Below, in pieces: positions 35,372-45,842 of a stretch of DNA of 64,000 bases. Made by a program: the position numbers and the translations under genes. A model generated the notes under the pieces. That model had not been told where the DNA came from. It saw nothing but the letters and a program-made list of their open reading frames with translations, and did not search any database. Within the stretch, counting starts at the first letter, position 1. Every line of letters begins with the position of its first letter. This stretch comes from Azorinus chamasolen (taxonomy: Eukaryota; Mollusca; Bivalvia; Cardiida; Solecurtidae). The stretch is taken from positions 40,560,192-40,624,191 of the forward strand of contig OY755251.1 in assembly GCA_963576725.1 (NCBI GenBank), given 5' to 3'.

Positions 35372-35544
35372 GTACATCCAGTAGCCGTTCCGATGTAAGA
35401 AGTATCCCAAATTAACTATACACCAACTAATGACCGCATTCTGACTACCCTTACAAACAATTTTTAAACATGTACAGCAGTTCGTCAATCGCCTGTGCAA
35501 ATATCTGTATGACTATAGCCCCGGGGTGAAAATGTGCGCTATCC

Positions 35545-35735
35545 TCGAAGTACGACCCAGCTCAAGTAAAATGTTTAGGACAAAATAATATGTCTCATGC
35601 TTTTATTTTTGTTAAATTGCACAGATCAATTTAGCCTCCAAGTACGACCCAGCTCAGGTAAAATGTTTAGGACAAAATAATATGTCTCCAGCTCTTATTT
35701 TTCAAAATTGTACAACTCAATTTAGTCTCCAGTTG
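35545..35735. repeat. 92-bp tandem duplication
   Basis: TACGACCCAGCTCAAGTAAA (35551) is repeated at 35643 as TACGACCCAGCTCAGGTAAA. Both are followed by ATGTTTAGGACAAAATAATA and end in TCAATTTAG(C/T)CTCC. Confidence 0.85.
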
Positions 35736-36169
35736 TTCATACATTCTTCGCAGATCATTAAGCTTTTCAGAGTGTAGGCCATATTATTATAAACGATTAC
35801 TGTACAAAGTAGGTTCCCACACTTCCAGTGTTTGAATGACTATTTAACCTGGTGCGGACGAATCTATGATTTCTTTTGTAAACAGTTTGGATTTCAATGT
35901 TACTTCTAACTATCTACTCATCAGGATCGAAACTGTTTCCAACATTTCCTAATTCTAAAATAAAATAATAAATACTCGATAATCACGAAGTTATTATTGA
36001 ACTTTTTATATGATAATAAATATATCGATCTGTTCCTCCATATTCGGTTGCAATAAGGGATAGCGATAAATCTCGCCGACGATTTTTTATGCGATCTGTA
36101 GTTGAAACAAATTATGAACTTGTTAACAAGTATTCTCGAGTCAGTTGAGAAAAACGATGACTTTGAGCT
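35736..36169. other. No gene recognised
   Basis: AT-rich unique-looking DNA. Confidence 0.25.
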
Positions 36170-36374
36170 TTAACCCTTTACCCAATAGGTTATTTTTAGA
36201 CCCAACCTCTTTGAATGAATCTACCCAAAAGGAGCATTTACTAGAGAAACGTAAACTTTTACAATTTTGTAATTTGAAACTCCTATAGGAGCAACTGCTC
36301 TATTTATCACAATGGTTTCAAAAGGTGGTTATTACAGAGGCGTAGAAAGGCGTATTTATGGAGGAAAGCGTTAA
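36170..36374. mobile_element. TTAA-flanked MITE (205 bp)
   Basis: TTAACCCTTTACCCAATAGG at 36170 and GCGTATTTATGGAGGAAAGC + GTTAA ending at 36374. Only half of the palindromic core (CTCCTATAGGAGCAACTGCT) is preserved. Confidence 0.65.
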
Positions 36375-36814
36375 GGCAATACGCGCCCAATAGTTTAGTA
36401 ACATGTTAAAAGACACATGGCAATTTTACCCTTATACCGCTTCCCAAACTGTTGTCTACTACAACGTTCACCCGCTTCAATTTCGTTCGTTTAACTTTGA
36501 TTGGAAACTGTTGGGTGGACAAACAGCTTCGACCCTGATTAGGCACATAGTTGCTCGGCCTTTTTCCACAATCCGTATTGTTTAAATTTATGACCCCGAT
36601 TGGTACGATAATGGTTGGACGGTGACTGCCTGTCTCACAAAACGGGACAGTCGCTATTCAAACACTCGATATGCCCCCCCCCCCCACCCCTCCCCCTTGA
36701 TAAATCCCTACCGTGTAAATAAACTCAAACATTGCGCCAATAGACCAGTCTAATTCTCGCAATTGTTATTGTTGATTCCGCTTCAATTATCAATCAAACT
36801 GGAACGATAGATAT
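36375..36814. other. No gene; poly-C tract at 36674-36685
   Basis: The open frame 36403-36585 has no recognisable features. Confidence 0.3.
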
Positions 36815-36970
36815 ACAGCTAAACACCTCTAATACGACCACTTAATGAACAAACATGGCTGTCTTCATAAGCAGATGGTTGCTTAATGCAGGACGAAAGT
36901 TATGCAGAAAGCTAACATAGGAGCTTTCTGCATAACTTTCGTCCTGCATTAAGCTACCATATGCCTTTCT
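36815..36970. mobile_element. Palindromic MITE, AGCTTAATGCA family
   Basis: 36871-36912 and 36921-36964 are near-perfect inverted arms: GCTTAATGCAGGACGAAAGT answers ACTTTCGTCCTGCATTAAGC. The outer end CACCTCTAATACGACCACTT matches the 6068 copy. Confidence 0.8.
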
Positions 36971-37232
36971 ACAAAGGAGATCAACTATGTTGACCCTGAT
37001 CAAAAAAATATGTTAAAAACGTTCAACACTGTTTGCGCTATTATTGTTTTGCTATATGTATTCATACAATTTCTACAGGTCTAAACTTCATTCCAGAATA
37101 TAATCATCAAATGACTTGTTAGAGGTTCTGCTCCTTTTGCTTACGGGGGCATATTCTTTAAAGTCCGACTCTTCAACTTCACTGAAATTTAATTCAGTGA
37201 CTGCTTCCATAGAACAAGCAGTTTCAGCATCT

Positions 37233-37470
37233 TTAACCCTTTACGTCATGAATATTCATGTATGGAATAATGAATATTAATTAAGATGTTTTTGTTATTG
37301 CACATGGAAACAGGAATTGTTGGCCATTGCAGAAACTGTAGAATAATATGTCTATTATATCATAAGTAAATTGAGCAGACCCTGAACACACTGATCCTAC
37401 AGGGTTTAGGTTTATTATGTTTGCATAGAGGTTAGAAAGGTGTACATGTATCTATGGAGTAAAGGGTTAA
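37233..37470. mobile_element. TTAA-flanked MITE (238 bp)
   Basis: TTAACCCTTTACGTCATGAA at 37233 and TCTATGGAGTAAAGGGTTAA ending at 37470. Core GCAGACCCTGAACACACTGA with CCTACAGGGTTTAGG. Confidence 0.7.
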
Positions 37471-37675
37471 TCCTTTTCCTGTTCTATATTTGTACATATA
37501 TAATGTAATGTGGAAGGTAGGACAGTGTGGCCATTTTAGAAACTAAAGAAACAGATCAATCAAATTCCAGTAACAAACAGAGCAGACCCTGATTAGACGG
37601 CTACTATAGGAGCGGTCTGATCTTGGTCTACTCTATTTGCAAATGCGTGAAAAAAAAACGTTTTTATGAAGGACA
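37467..37675. mobile_element. Second TTAA MITE abutting the first
   Basis: It begins at the same TTAA (37467) where the previous MITE ends, with TTAATCCTTTTCCTGTTCTA, the end type of the 29100 and 45325 copies. Core AGACGGCTACTATAGGAGCG. The right end is decayed near TTTTTATGAAGGACATG. Confidence 0.65.
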
Positions 37676-37799
37676 TGACGTGTTGAGAAGGTTCGTCTGT
37701 GCATCCGATTAGCTTTCAGATTCCGTGTGCGCATCCTAATCGATGTAAGGTATTTATTCTGACCTTGTAGACCATCAAATCAATCATATTATTTCCTTA

Positions 37800-38176
37800 C
37801 TGAGCAATTTTTATGCGCCTTTGCACATTTGGTAGACTTATGAAGGAGCCGTCGATTCAGGATCTGGTTGTTCGTTTTTCATATAATACACATCTGATTA
37901 TGACGTTTCTGTCAAAATGAAAATATTCCATTGTTCGTAGTTTCATTATAACCAATTTCATATTTATGTAAAAAGTAACGCCATAAAAATTAATTTGATT
38001 AATACTTACACATTGCATATGAGCATATGACTGATTGGGTCATGACGACAACTGTAGAGTCATATTGTATCGTTTCGTAAGCAAAAAGAGCAAACCATGA
38101 TCAGATGGTTATCTGCTCTCGGTCTTCTCTGCTTGTTAATACATAGAAATGGGTATTTATGGAGTAAAAGGTTAAC
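37800..38176. mobile_element. Decayed TTAA-family MITEs
   Basis: GCGCCTTTGCACATTTGGTA (37817), then GAGCAAACCATGATCAGATG (38089), CTGCTCTCGGTCTTCTCTG and TTTATGGAGTAAAAGGTTAA (ends 38175). Probably two joined copies. Confidence 0.5.
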
Positions 38177-38700
38177 CGTTTCCCTCATATTAACGACATT
38201 TAACGCCCCTCTGTAATCAAAGTACTGAAAGTACTAATAGGTGGCGAACAAGGTATTTACCTATGTGTGGGATATACATAGTGCATTTGGGTGTTTTTCT
38301 GCATCCAACGAGAGTTACTATCAATACTGTATTTTTAAACGGAATTAGGAATGAAAACAGTCTGGTATGGTTATAAGATCATTTAATGGATCATATAACA
38401 GTTGCAAATGTTAATGACAATGCTTCCCTGAGTGCATATAATTTATAACGGAATTCTGAGTACAAATGAAAGACTGGGTTGGCCGAGATTTTCTTCTATA
38501 TCAAGGGTTTGGTGCATATCTATTTCAATTATTATCCGGTCAAATAATTTTTGTCTGCTATATTAAATTTTGTCATCTGCCATTGCATCTACTATTGCAT
38601 CTGCTTATTTTTTCTATGAATTCTATACGAAAATGTAATCTGAATGTCACACAGCTCGGATTCTGATGAGACGCCAAGTTACTCTGCGTCTCATCAAAAT
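38177..38700. other. No gene recognised
   Basis: The open frame 38466-38666 has no recognisable motif. Confidence 0.25.
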
Positions 38701-40790
38701 CTTGATGAACACAGTTGGATTTAACAAGAAAACCAGCATGCCAGAAGGTCGATTAGGACATATGCACCTAGTGTAGACCCAGACCAGCAACTGGTCTTAG
38801 TGTGTGCTTTGTGTTATTATAAATGGACCTTCTTTGCATATCACTGGTCGTACAATGGTATTTTAAAACATATAAATAATCACTCAAACTTAGATCGGTG
38901 TTATGAAATGTTCAGCATCGTGCCAAAAAGTTGTTTTGACATGTGCACTAAGTGTAAGCCTAGACCGTGTGCATCATTGACCGTACTATGGTATATTACA
39001 AACGCATACATGTTAGATCGAACTGAGGAACACTATTTGGTTTAAAAATGGCTAGCATGTCAAAAGGTGAATTAGGACATATGCACAATGTGTAGACCAA
39101 GACCAGAGACTGGTCTTGGTGTACGCCTTGTGTGATGACAAAATGTACCTGTTATACATATCATTAGCCTTACCATGGTATGTATACTACAAACATGTAC
39201 ATAATCAATCTAACTAACAAGATGGCCATGGTGGCCCTTAATCGCTCACCTGGTTATAACAGATTTATGTATACAATGAATTCATGTAACCTGGGGCAGG
39301 GCCATTTTTTGCCAAGGTGTCATAATTTGAACAATCTTGGAAGAGAACCATTAACTTTTTATTAAGGGATGCTACATACCAAATATCAAGGTCTAGGCCT
39401 TACAGTTTCATAGAAGAAGCTTTTTAAAGATTTTCCTATGAAAAACCGATAAGCCCCGGGCGGGTCATTTTGGGTCCAGGGGTCATAACTCGAATAATCT
39501 TTGTAGTGGACTATTAGATCATACTACATACCAAATATCATTGGTCTAGGCCTTACAGTTTTAAGACAAGATTTTCAAAGACTTTCCTATGAAAAACTAA
39601 TATGCCCATGGGCTGGGCCATTTTTGACCCCGGGGTCATAATTTGAACAATCTTGGTTGCAAACCATTAGATGATGCTACATACCAAATATCAAGGGTCT
39701 AGACCTTACAATTTTATAGGAGAAGATTTTTAAACATTTTCCTATCAAACACTGATAAGCCCCAGGGCGGGCGATGTTTGGTCCGGGGGTCATAATTTGA
39801 ACAATCTTGGTAGAGGACTATTAGAATGATGATGCTACATACCAAATATCAAAGGTCTATGCCTTACAATTTTAGAGAAGAAGATTTTTAAAGAATTTCC
39901 TATGAAATACTGATAAGCCCCGGGGCGGGCCATTTTTGGCCCGGGTTCATAAATTGAAAATCTTTGTAGAGGATCATGAGATAATGCTACATACCAAATA
40001 TCAAAGCTCTAGGCTTTGTGGTTTCAGAGAAGAAGATATTTAAGTAAGTTGTTGACGCCCGCAAGTACGCACATACGCACGACGACGGACACATGATCAT
40101 CCCAATAGCTCACCTTGGCACTTTCTGCAAGGTGAGCTAAAACACTATTGGTTTTAGGAAATGGCCAGAATACCAAAAGCCTGTTGTAGACATATGCGCC
40201 AAGTGTAGACCTAAACCAGCAATTGGTCTTGGTGTGCACACTGTGCAATAACAAAATGGACCTTTTTGCATATTATATACAATAGTATATTACAAACATA
40301 TACATAATCTCTCTAACTGTAGAACGCAACTGGTTTTAAGAAATGGCCAGCATAATGCTAAAAGTAGATATGGACATATGCACAAAGTGTAAACCTAGAC
40401 CAGTGACTGTAGTTTGTGTAGGCCTTGTGTGATGTCATTGTTTTGTATCAATGGCTATACAACGGTATATGAATAACCTATAATTAATTGGTCTAATAAT
40501 ATATCTAATATTGACACTTTTTTATGTATATGTAAATGTCACTTTTTTTAACCGTTTGAGTATATAGTCTATAGAGCATTATTTCCATGGGAGCATATTC
40601 TTTTCCTTTTTTCCCAGTAAGAAATTGCCAGCACTATGCCAGGCCATTTGTAGACACATGCACAAAGTATAGATCCAGACTAGTGACTGGTCTTGGTATA
40701 GGATTTATATGATTACCAAACTGACCTTTTTGTAATTGTAAAACTATAAGAATTAATCTGAATAACATTCATGATGGCTGACATAATTTT
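38700..40790. repeat. Diverged tandem array, ~300-bp unit, interrupted
   Basis: GACATATGCAC(A/C)(T/A)A(G)TGTAGACC with CCAGACCAG(C/A)AACTGGTCTTGG(T) recurs at ~38757, 39077, 40190, 40375 and 40660, with TGGCCAGCAT(G/A)...CCAAAAGGT and ACCATGGTATATTACAAACA boxes between. The array is split by the TIR element at ~39225-40141. Confidence 0.6.
39225..40141. mobile_element. TIR element (TCGCTCACCT ends) with ~155-bp internal repeats
   Basis: Left CTTAATCGCTCACCTG (39238) and right AGGTGAGCTAAAA (~40130) are inverted. Just inside the right end is the hairpin TAGCTCACCTTGGCACTTTC...GCAAGGTGAGCTA. Five units carry GGTCATAATTTGAACAATCT (39318, 39481, 39634, 39788, 39944), ATGCTACATACCAAATATCA and GATAAGCCCCGGGGCGGGCC. 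Non-autonomous; this family type is common in molluscs. Confidence 0.7.
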
Positions 40791-42937
40791 GTACAAGAAT
40801 ATTTATGGAGTTAACCCTTTCTTTCATAATCTTTATATAAAAATAACATGTAAATGCCTTTTCACACATTTGCTTCCAAAGTAGACCAATTGTTATGTAA
40901 ACATGTTTATAAATTGAATTTGATGTTTACTTAGTATACATAAATGTCTTAAAATGCATATTGTGTCCATGGATCTGTTGGTAAACAAGCAGTCACATGA
41001 TCGTATTTTGTTATGATCGTACAGACATTTCCAGAAAGTCATTTAGTAATTTGATTGTAAATAAGTAGAAATGTGATCTTCAAGAAATTTTATGATTGTT
41101 CAATACCCTTCTAGAATGATAAAAGAGTTTATATATATGGAACTCAAACTTCACAGTTTTTATCTTGGAACTTTTGGCAAACATCAGTGTACTAGAAGAT
41201 TACTTGTGAATAGTTTGGATACTGATAGATTCACTGGATTATTAAAAGTGTGGGAAATTTAAATTAAAAGTGCTAGTGTTTTTTATTATTCAAAAGGACT
41301 GGGATTGGATTATTATTATTTGGACTTTAGAAAACAGGTATTTAAGTATTTCTTCAACTTGCCATTTCAATTTAATAAAGCATGTAAAGTTTGTTGCTGG
41401 CTTTGTCTTTCTATTGCGCCTGGCTCGTAACACAAGATCCCATCTGATCAGGGTCAGGATCCTTTATTCCTTTATGATATGATGCCAGAAAGGTCATCAT
41501 GAATATTAATTACATTTGTTTTTGTAACTGCAAAGTTCGTCACGATAGAAACTGAATAGTCTTAGTTTTATTATTTCATAAGCAAACAGAACAGGCCCTG
41601 ATCAGATGGTTCCTACAGGATCCTTCTGATCTGGATCTATTCAGTTTGTACAGAAATATAATTTATGGACTTGTCGGTTAATCGGAAATATTACACTGTG
41701 TTTACTGACATAGACTTAAACTTTGTTTACTGACATAATGTTTATACTACTGCCTCATGCCTAAAAACATGCCAAAATGGTGCAGAATTAAGACCAATCC
41801 ATCACTTTTTTGTAAAAGGAGTCCAAATCTGACAACTTTTAAGCTTTATATACCAGGTACTGACTGCTCAAAGTTTTCAATGCTGATGCCATTAGTGCTT
41901 TAGATGATTTCAACAATATTTTATTCAATAAAGAAACGGATTGGACAACAGCATAGCCTATGTAAGTCCTCTCCAGTGGTACAAGGTAATTACATGTCAT
42001 ACATGCTAGAAATATATAAGTATATACAGCGATTAACATGTAAGTAATTACATTGTTCATATATACATATGCAATGGTGTTATTAAATAACAATTAGTCA
42101 GTATTACCTGGGTCCGATTGCACAATCACTAATTAGATCAATCCCTTTCCCCAACGTTATTTGGAACAAATTTCAATTATGAACCGAACATTCTAATTAA
42201 CTTAGCACAGCGGCTGTTTAGGATTGTATATACATATACGCAGTATATACGCCTATATACGATTGAGATGCAATCTATAATACATAGCTTTCCTACTTAA
42301 AGTTAAAGATTAGTGACTTTGAAACCGGGTCCGGTAATACAGATTAATTACCTTAAGGTTCATGTAAAGAGTTTTTGGCCTGTTTTTTGTTTCAATGAGA
42401 GTAAAGTTATTTCTGAACCAATATTAAAACTGTATATACCAAAATGTTTGTCTAGATACAAGGTAACTTTTGGTGCAAGTCTAGACAGACCAAAACAACA
42501 AATGAGTTTGTTTGTGAGTAAAATGATATGATGACTTAGAAAATTCGGCAACATTAAAAAAATTAAAAGTCCAAAAAAATATTCTCATAATAGTAAAATA
42601 TATGCTTAATATGAGGAAACTGAGTGGGAACTGAACACTGTAAAAATATATTTAACCAATAGGTAAAACAGCTCACTAAATATTTTCATTTTCATAGATC
42701 AATCACAATGACATGTGGGTACTACTTTTTTAAAAGAAAACGTATGGTGGGGGAAAAGTGCCAATATTCTCCAAAGTGAATTTTGTTAAAGACTCATGAC
42801 CTTTTCGTGAATGATTAAGGTATTTTCAAACACTGTGTAGATATATATCGTCAAACATGAACAAATACTATCCAAAGGGTATAATTTGGACTGTGTTAAG
42901 CCTTTACCCTTACAATGATCAAAGTATAAAAATTACC
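40791..42937. other. Non-coding with MITE pieces
   Basis: 40795-40880 holds two TTAA MITE ends meeting at GAGTTAACCCTTTC. 41495-41695 holds a decayed TTAA MITE (AACAGAACAGGCCCTGATCA, GATGGTTCCTACAGGATCC, ending at ...CGGTTAA). The remaining open frames (41270-41482, 41839-42093, 42313-42531) show no motif. Confidence 0.4.
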
Positions 42938-43172
42938 TCAAAGATCCACAAATTTCACAGACTTTTCCTTGAAATCTTCCACAATATGATCTATTTCATA
43001 TATCTCATTGTCCTTATCATATATTACTTCATATAGGGCATCGTCTGCACCATCAGTTCCAGACACAAGTGAAAGGACTGTCCCAATAAACCATTCTGTT
43101 GTATCATCTGCAATTTTCCATTTGTGGTCAATCCTGCGCCCAACAAATTTGGTCCTTTCTGAGGCTGAACGT
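42938..43172 (-). CDS. Terminal coding exon: small barrel resembling Tudor/chromo reader
   Basis: Acceptor TTATTTCAG|AC at 43173/43172, stop TGA at 42940-42938. In phase 2 it reads SERTKFVGRRIDHKWKIADD, then TEWFIGTVLSLVSG, ALYEVIYDKDNEIYEIDHIV and EDFKEKSVKFVDL, 77 complete codons. The pattern VGRRI.HKW...W(F/Y).GTVL......YEV.YD.....Y..D looks like an SH3-like barrel of the Tudor/agenet type, often seen at the C-terminus of related bivalve proteins. It lies downstream of the exonuclease exon on the same strand with a good splice acceptor, so it is assigned to the same gene. It is too short to have been listed as an independent open frame. Confidence 0.6.
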
Positions 43173-43812
43173 CTGAAATAATTTAATATTTTTTTTTATC
43201 TATAATATACATAATTTAAGGAAATTAATAACAACATGATAGAAAGTTTCGATTTGAAGAACAGTTAAGTTTCCCCAAAATATTTGTTTATGTGTAAGTC
43301 TTGGGAAGAGGATGTTTCAAGCTGATAAATTATTATCATCCAAACCAAAAACAGATACAGACAGAGACAGAGGTATCACCTTTTCATGCAAAAAGTTAGC
43401 CTAACCCTTTACTCAATAGATACTCATTTTAACACAATCTTTTTTTCTCCAATCCAAGAAATATTTCCAATTAGTACTGTCATGAATATGCCCCAGAAGA
43501 AATGTGCTAGCAGATGGTAGCTTAAAGCAGGCTGGGAGTAAACCAGAATGATCCCAAAGGAGCAGTCTACTTGACTTTCAGCCCGCTTTTAGCTATTATG
43601 ATCTGTATTCAATATTGAAACAAGCTATGAATGAAAGGGATAAATTAACAAGGTTGTTTGAATTTGGTGTCTCACGGCCTGCACCCAAGGCCAACTTAGG
43701 TAACTGAGCAAGCTGACAAAGGTATAAACATATGCTGTAATGAATGGTGCGCGTCACTGTGAAATCAATTTTTATATTTTTTATAACACTATTATTGCTA
43801 CCTTTTACTCTG

Positions 43813-43973
43813 GAAAGAAACGACGTTCTCCGGTGTTCATGAGGTTATGCAACTCATAGCTTCAGGTGCAAAGTAAGTGAGTCCCGAAGGGGTTCACGTT
43901 TAGCTTTGCCTGTGAAAGCTATGAGTTGCAAAACCTCATGAATACCGGAAAACGTCATTTATTTACATTTCTT
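43813..43973. mobile_element. Long-armed palindromic MITE in the gene's last intron
   Basis: Left arm 43813-43875 and right arm 43900-43973 are imperfect inverted copies: GTTCATGAGGTTATGCAACT answers AGTTGCAAAACCTCATGAAT; AAACGACGTTCTCCGG answers CCGGAAAACGTCATTT. Confidence 0.75.
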
Positions 43974-44900
43974 CTAATGTTTAAAAACTTGGAAAATTCA
44001 AATGTAGGAGAATATGTTTAAAATACTTTTACAATATTCATATATGCCGGCTGAGCAAAACTGTTAGATGTAACAGTAGACGGCTGCGTAAATTGCCCGT
44101 CAACATATTCTTCTGAACGTGACGTCAGATGCGTTCCAACATAAATTGGAATAACCTAATGGAACCGGGATTTTAACAATGAAATGGTATCACTGTTTGT
44201 ATCGATTAAATATTTCACTGATGAGATTTTTAGCTTTTGAAATCAACCACTATCAATTCAATTGTGGATGGTCAAACCGGTCCCAATGATGATATTTTTT
44301 CAGTGATTATACTTCGTAAATACCTAGCCTTGTCTCTCTTTGAAGATGTGGGTTTATCACTGCTCTTGGTGCTGTTCTCAATACGGGGCCAATGCCTTCA
44401 CCATTCTTCTTCCACCACATTTTGCATCTGATTTGTACTGAAACAGATGGGGTTTTTTCAAAAATATTATGCATTCACACGCAACTAAAAGAACTGATTG
44501 AAAAGATAACAATTTTAGACTTATAATGCACAGTGAAGCCTCTGAAAAGCTGACTTATTAATACGAGAATTCTGTAAACAAACACATTTGTAAGGCAAAA
44601 CATTAATGTTACTTACTTAACACTTAAAGAAATGGTACATAGAGTTCATAACATAGGTAGCTGCTGTAAGAAGGAAAACATTATTGCATTAAAGTCGTTA
44701 AAAACAAGTTATATAACAATGCATTTATGCTGACCTTCTTTACGCAGATACCTGTGCTATGAGCTCTGTATTCCTCGACTTCATTTTCATAGGGCAGTTT
44801 TATATCTATCTTTAAAACTATTTTATATCTATCTAAAAACTTCTAAACCAACCTTTGAAATTTCTGAAAAGATTGCATACTTAGATTTTGAGTATCATTC

Positions 44901-45071
44901 CTTCTAATCACAAGCACAAATTTTACACTTACATTTGACGATTTCGTCTCTCTGAAGACATCCTCAGACGGGCATGACGAGAGAGCACGCAGTTAGGCAG
45001 TTCTGAGGATGTCTCCAGTGAGAGACAAAACTGTCAAATTTAAGTGTAAAATTTGTGCTGTGATCAGAAGA
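44901..45071. mobile_element. Palindromic MITE in intron
   Basis: CTTCTAATCACAAGCACAAA with TTTTACACTTACATTTGACG at 44901 is answered by CTGTCAAATTTAAGTGTAAA with ATTTGTGCTGTGATCAGAAG ending at 45070. The inner arms (TCTCTGAAGACATCCTCAGA / TCTGAGGATGTCTCCAGTGA) also pair. Confidence 0.8.
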
Positions 45072-45324
45072 AATTATACTTAAACTTTGTTTTTCCAGCA
45101 TAATGAACTCTTTCAAAGATCCTGTATTCATTTTTTATTCTACTTGTTTTAACAATTATATGACATTAAAGGGAGCTGTTTCAATCCATTACTCCATCTA
45201 TAGATGCTTGTAGCTATTTCTATACTAAGAAAGTATTCCTTTCCTAGAAAGTCCTGAACATAGAATAAAGTTTTTTTTATTAAGGTGACGGTGTTGACAT
45301 GCTTTATATTTTTTTTACAATAGA

Positions 45325-45574
45325 TAAACCCTTTCCCTCATATAAACCTGTTTTCACGCATTTGCAAACAGAGTAGACCCAGATCAGACGGCTCCTATAG
45401 GAGCCGTCTGATCAGGGTCTGCTCTGTTTGCTAATAAAATTTGCTAGATCTGTTTCTTTTCTTTCTAAAAGGGCTACAATATCCAACCTTCAATATTTCA
45501 TTATAACTATTTTGCCCATGAATATTCAGTAGGTATTGAAATTTGAAATAAACATAGAACAGGGAAAGGGTTAA
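45325..45574. mobile_element. Best-preserved TTAA fold-back MITE (250 bp)
   Basis: Ends (A)TAAACCCTTTCCCTCA and CAGGGAAAGGGTTAA. The central palindrome is CAGACGGCTCCTATAGGAGC + CGTCTG, flanked by inverted TTTGCAAACAGAGTAGACCC and GGGTCTGCTCTGTTTGC. The flanks 45470-45545 match 29270-29330. Confidence 0.8.
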
Positions 45575-45842
45575 ACAAGTGCCTGATCAAACATTCAGCC
45601 CTACTGACTAGTACACTGCTCCCTCTCTACAACAACATTAACTGGGATACAAATACTTTCTGTGTTGTTCAGATGGAGTTGTTATAGGGATGAAATTGAA
45701 TACTAATTAAAAATATTTCAAACCTCAAAGACAGGTTAAACTTTCCTAAAACATACATGTTATGATGACTATTCATTTCCTTAATGAAAATGACCTGGTA
45801 AACAAAAACATGTTTTGCATATAGATATAATGTGGTTTTTAC

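Noticed and set aside
44324..44437. Candidate middle exon of the transposase gene
   Set aside because: It has AG and GT borders, but the frame required by exon 2 meets a stop and the phase does not fit the terminal exon.
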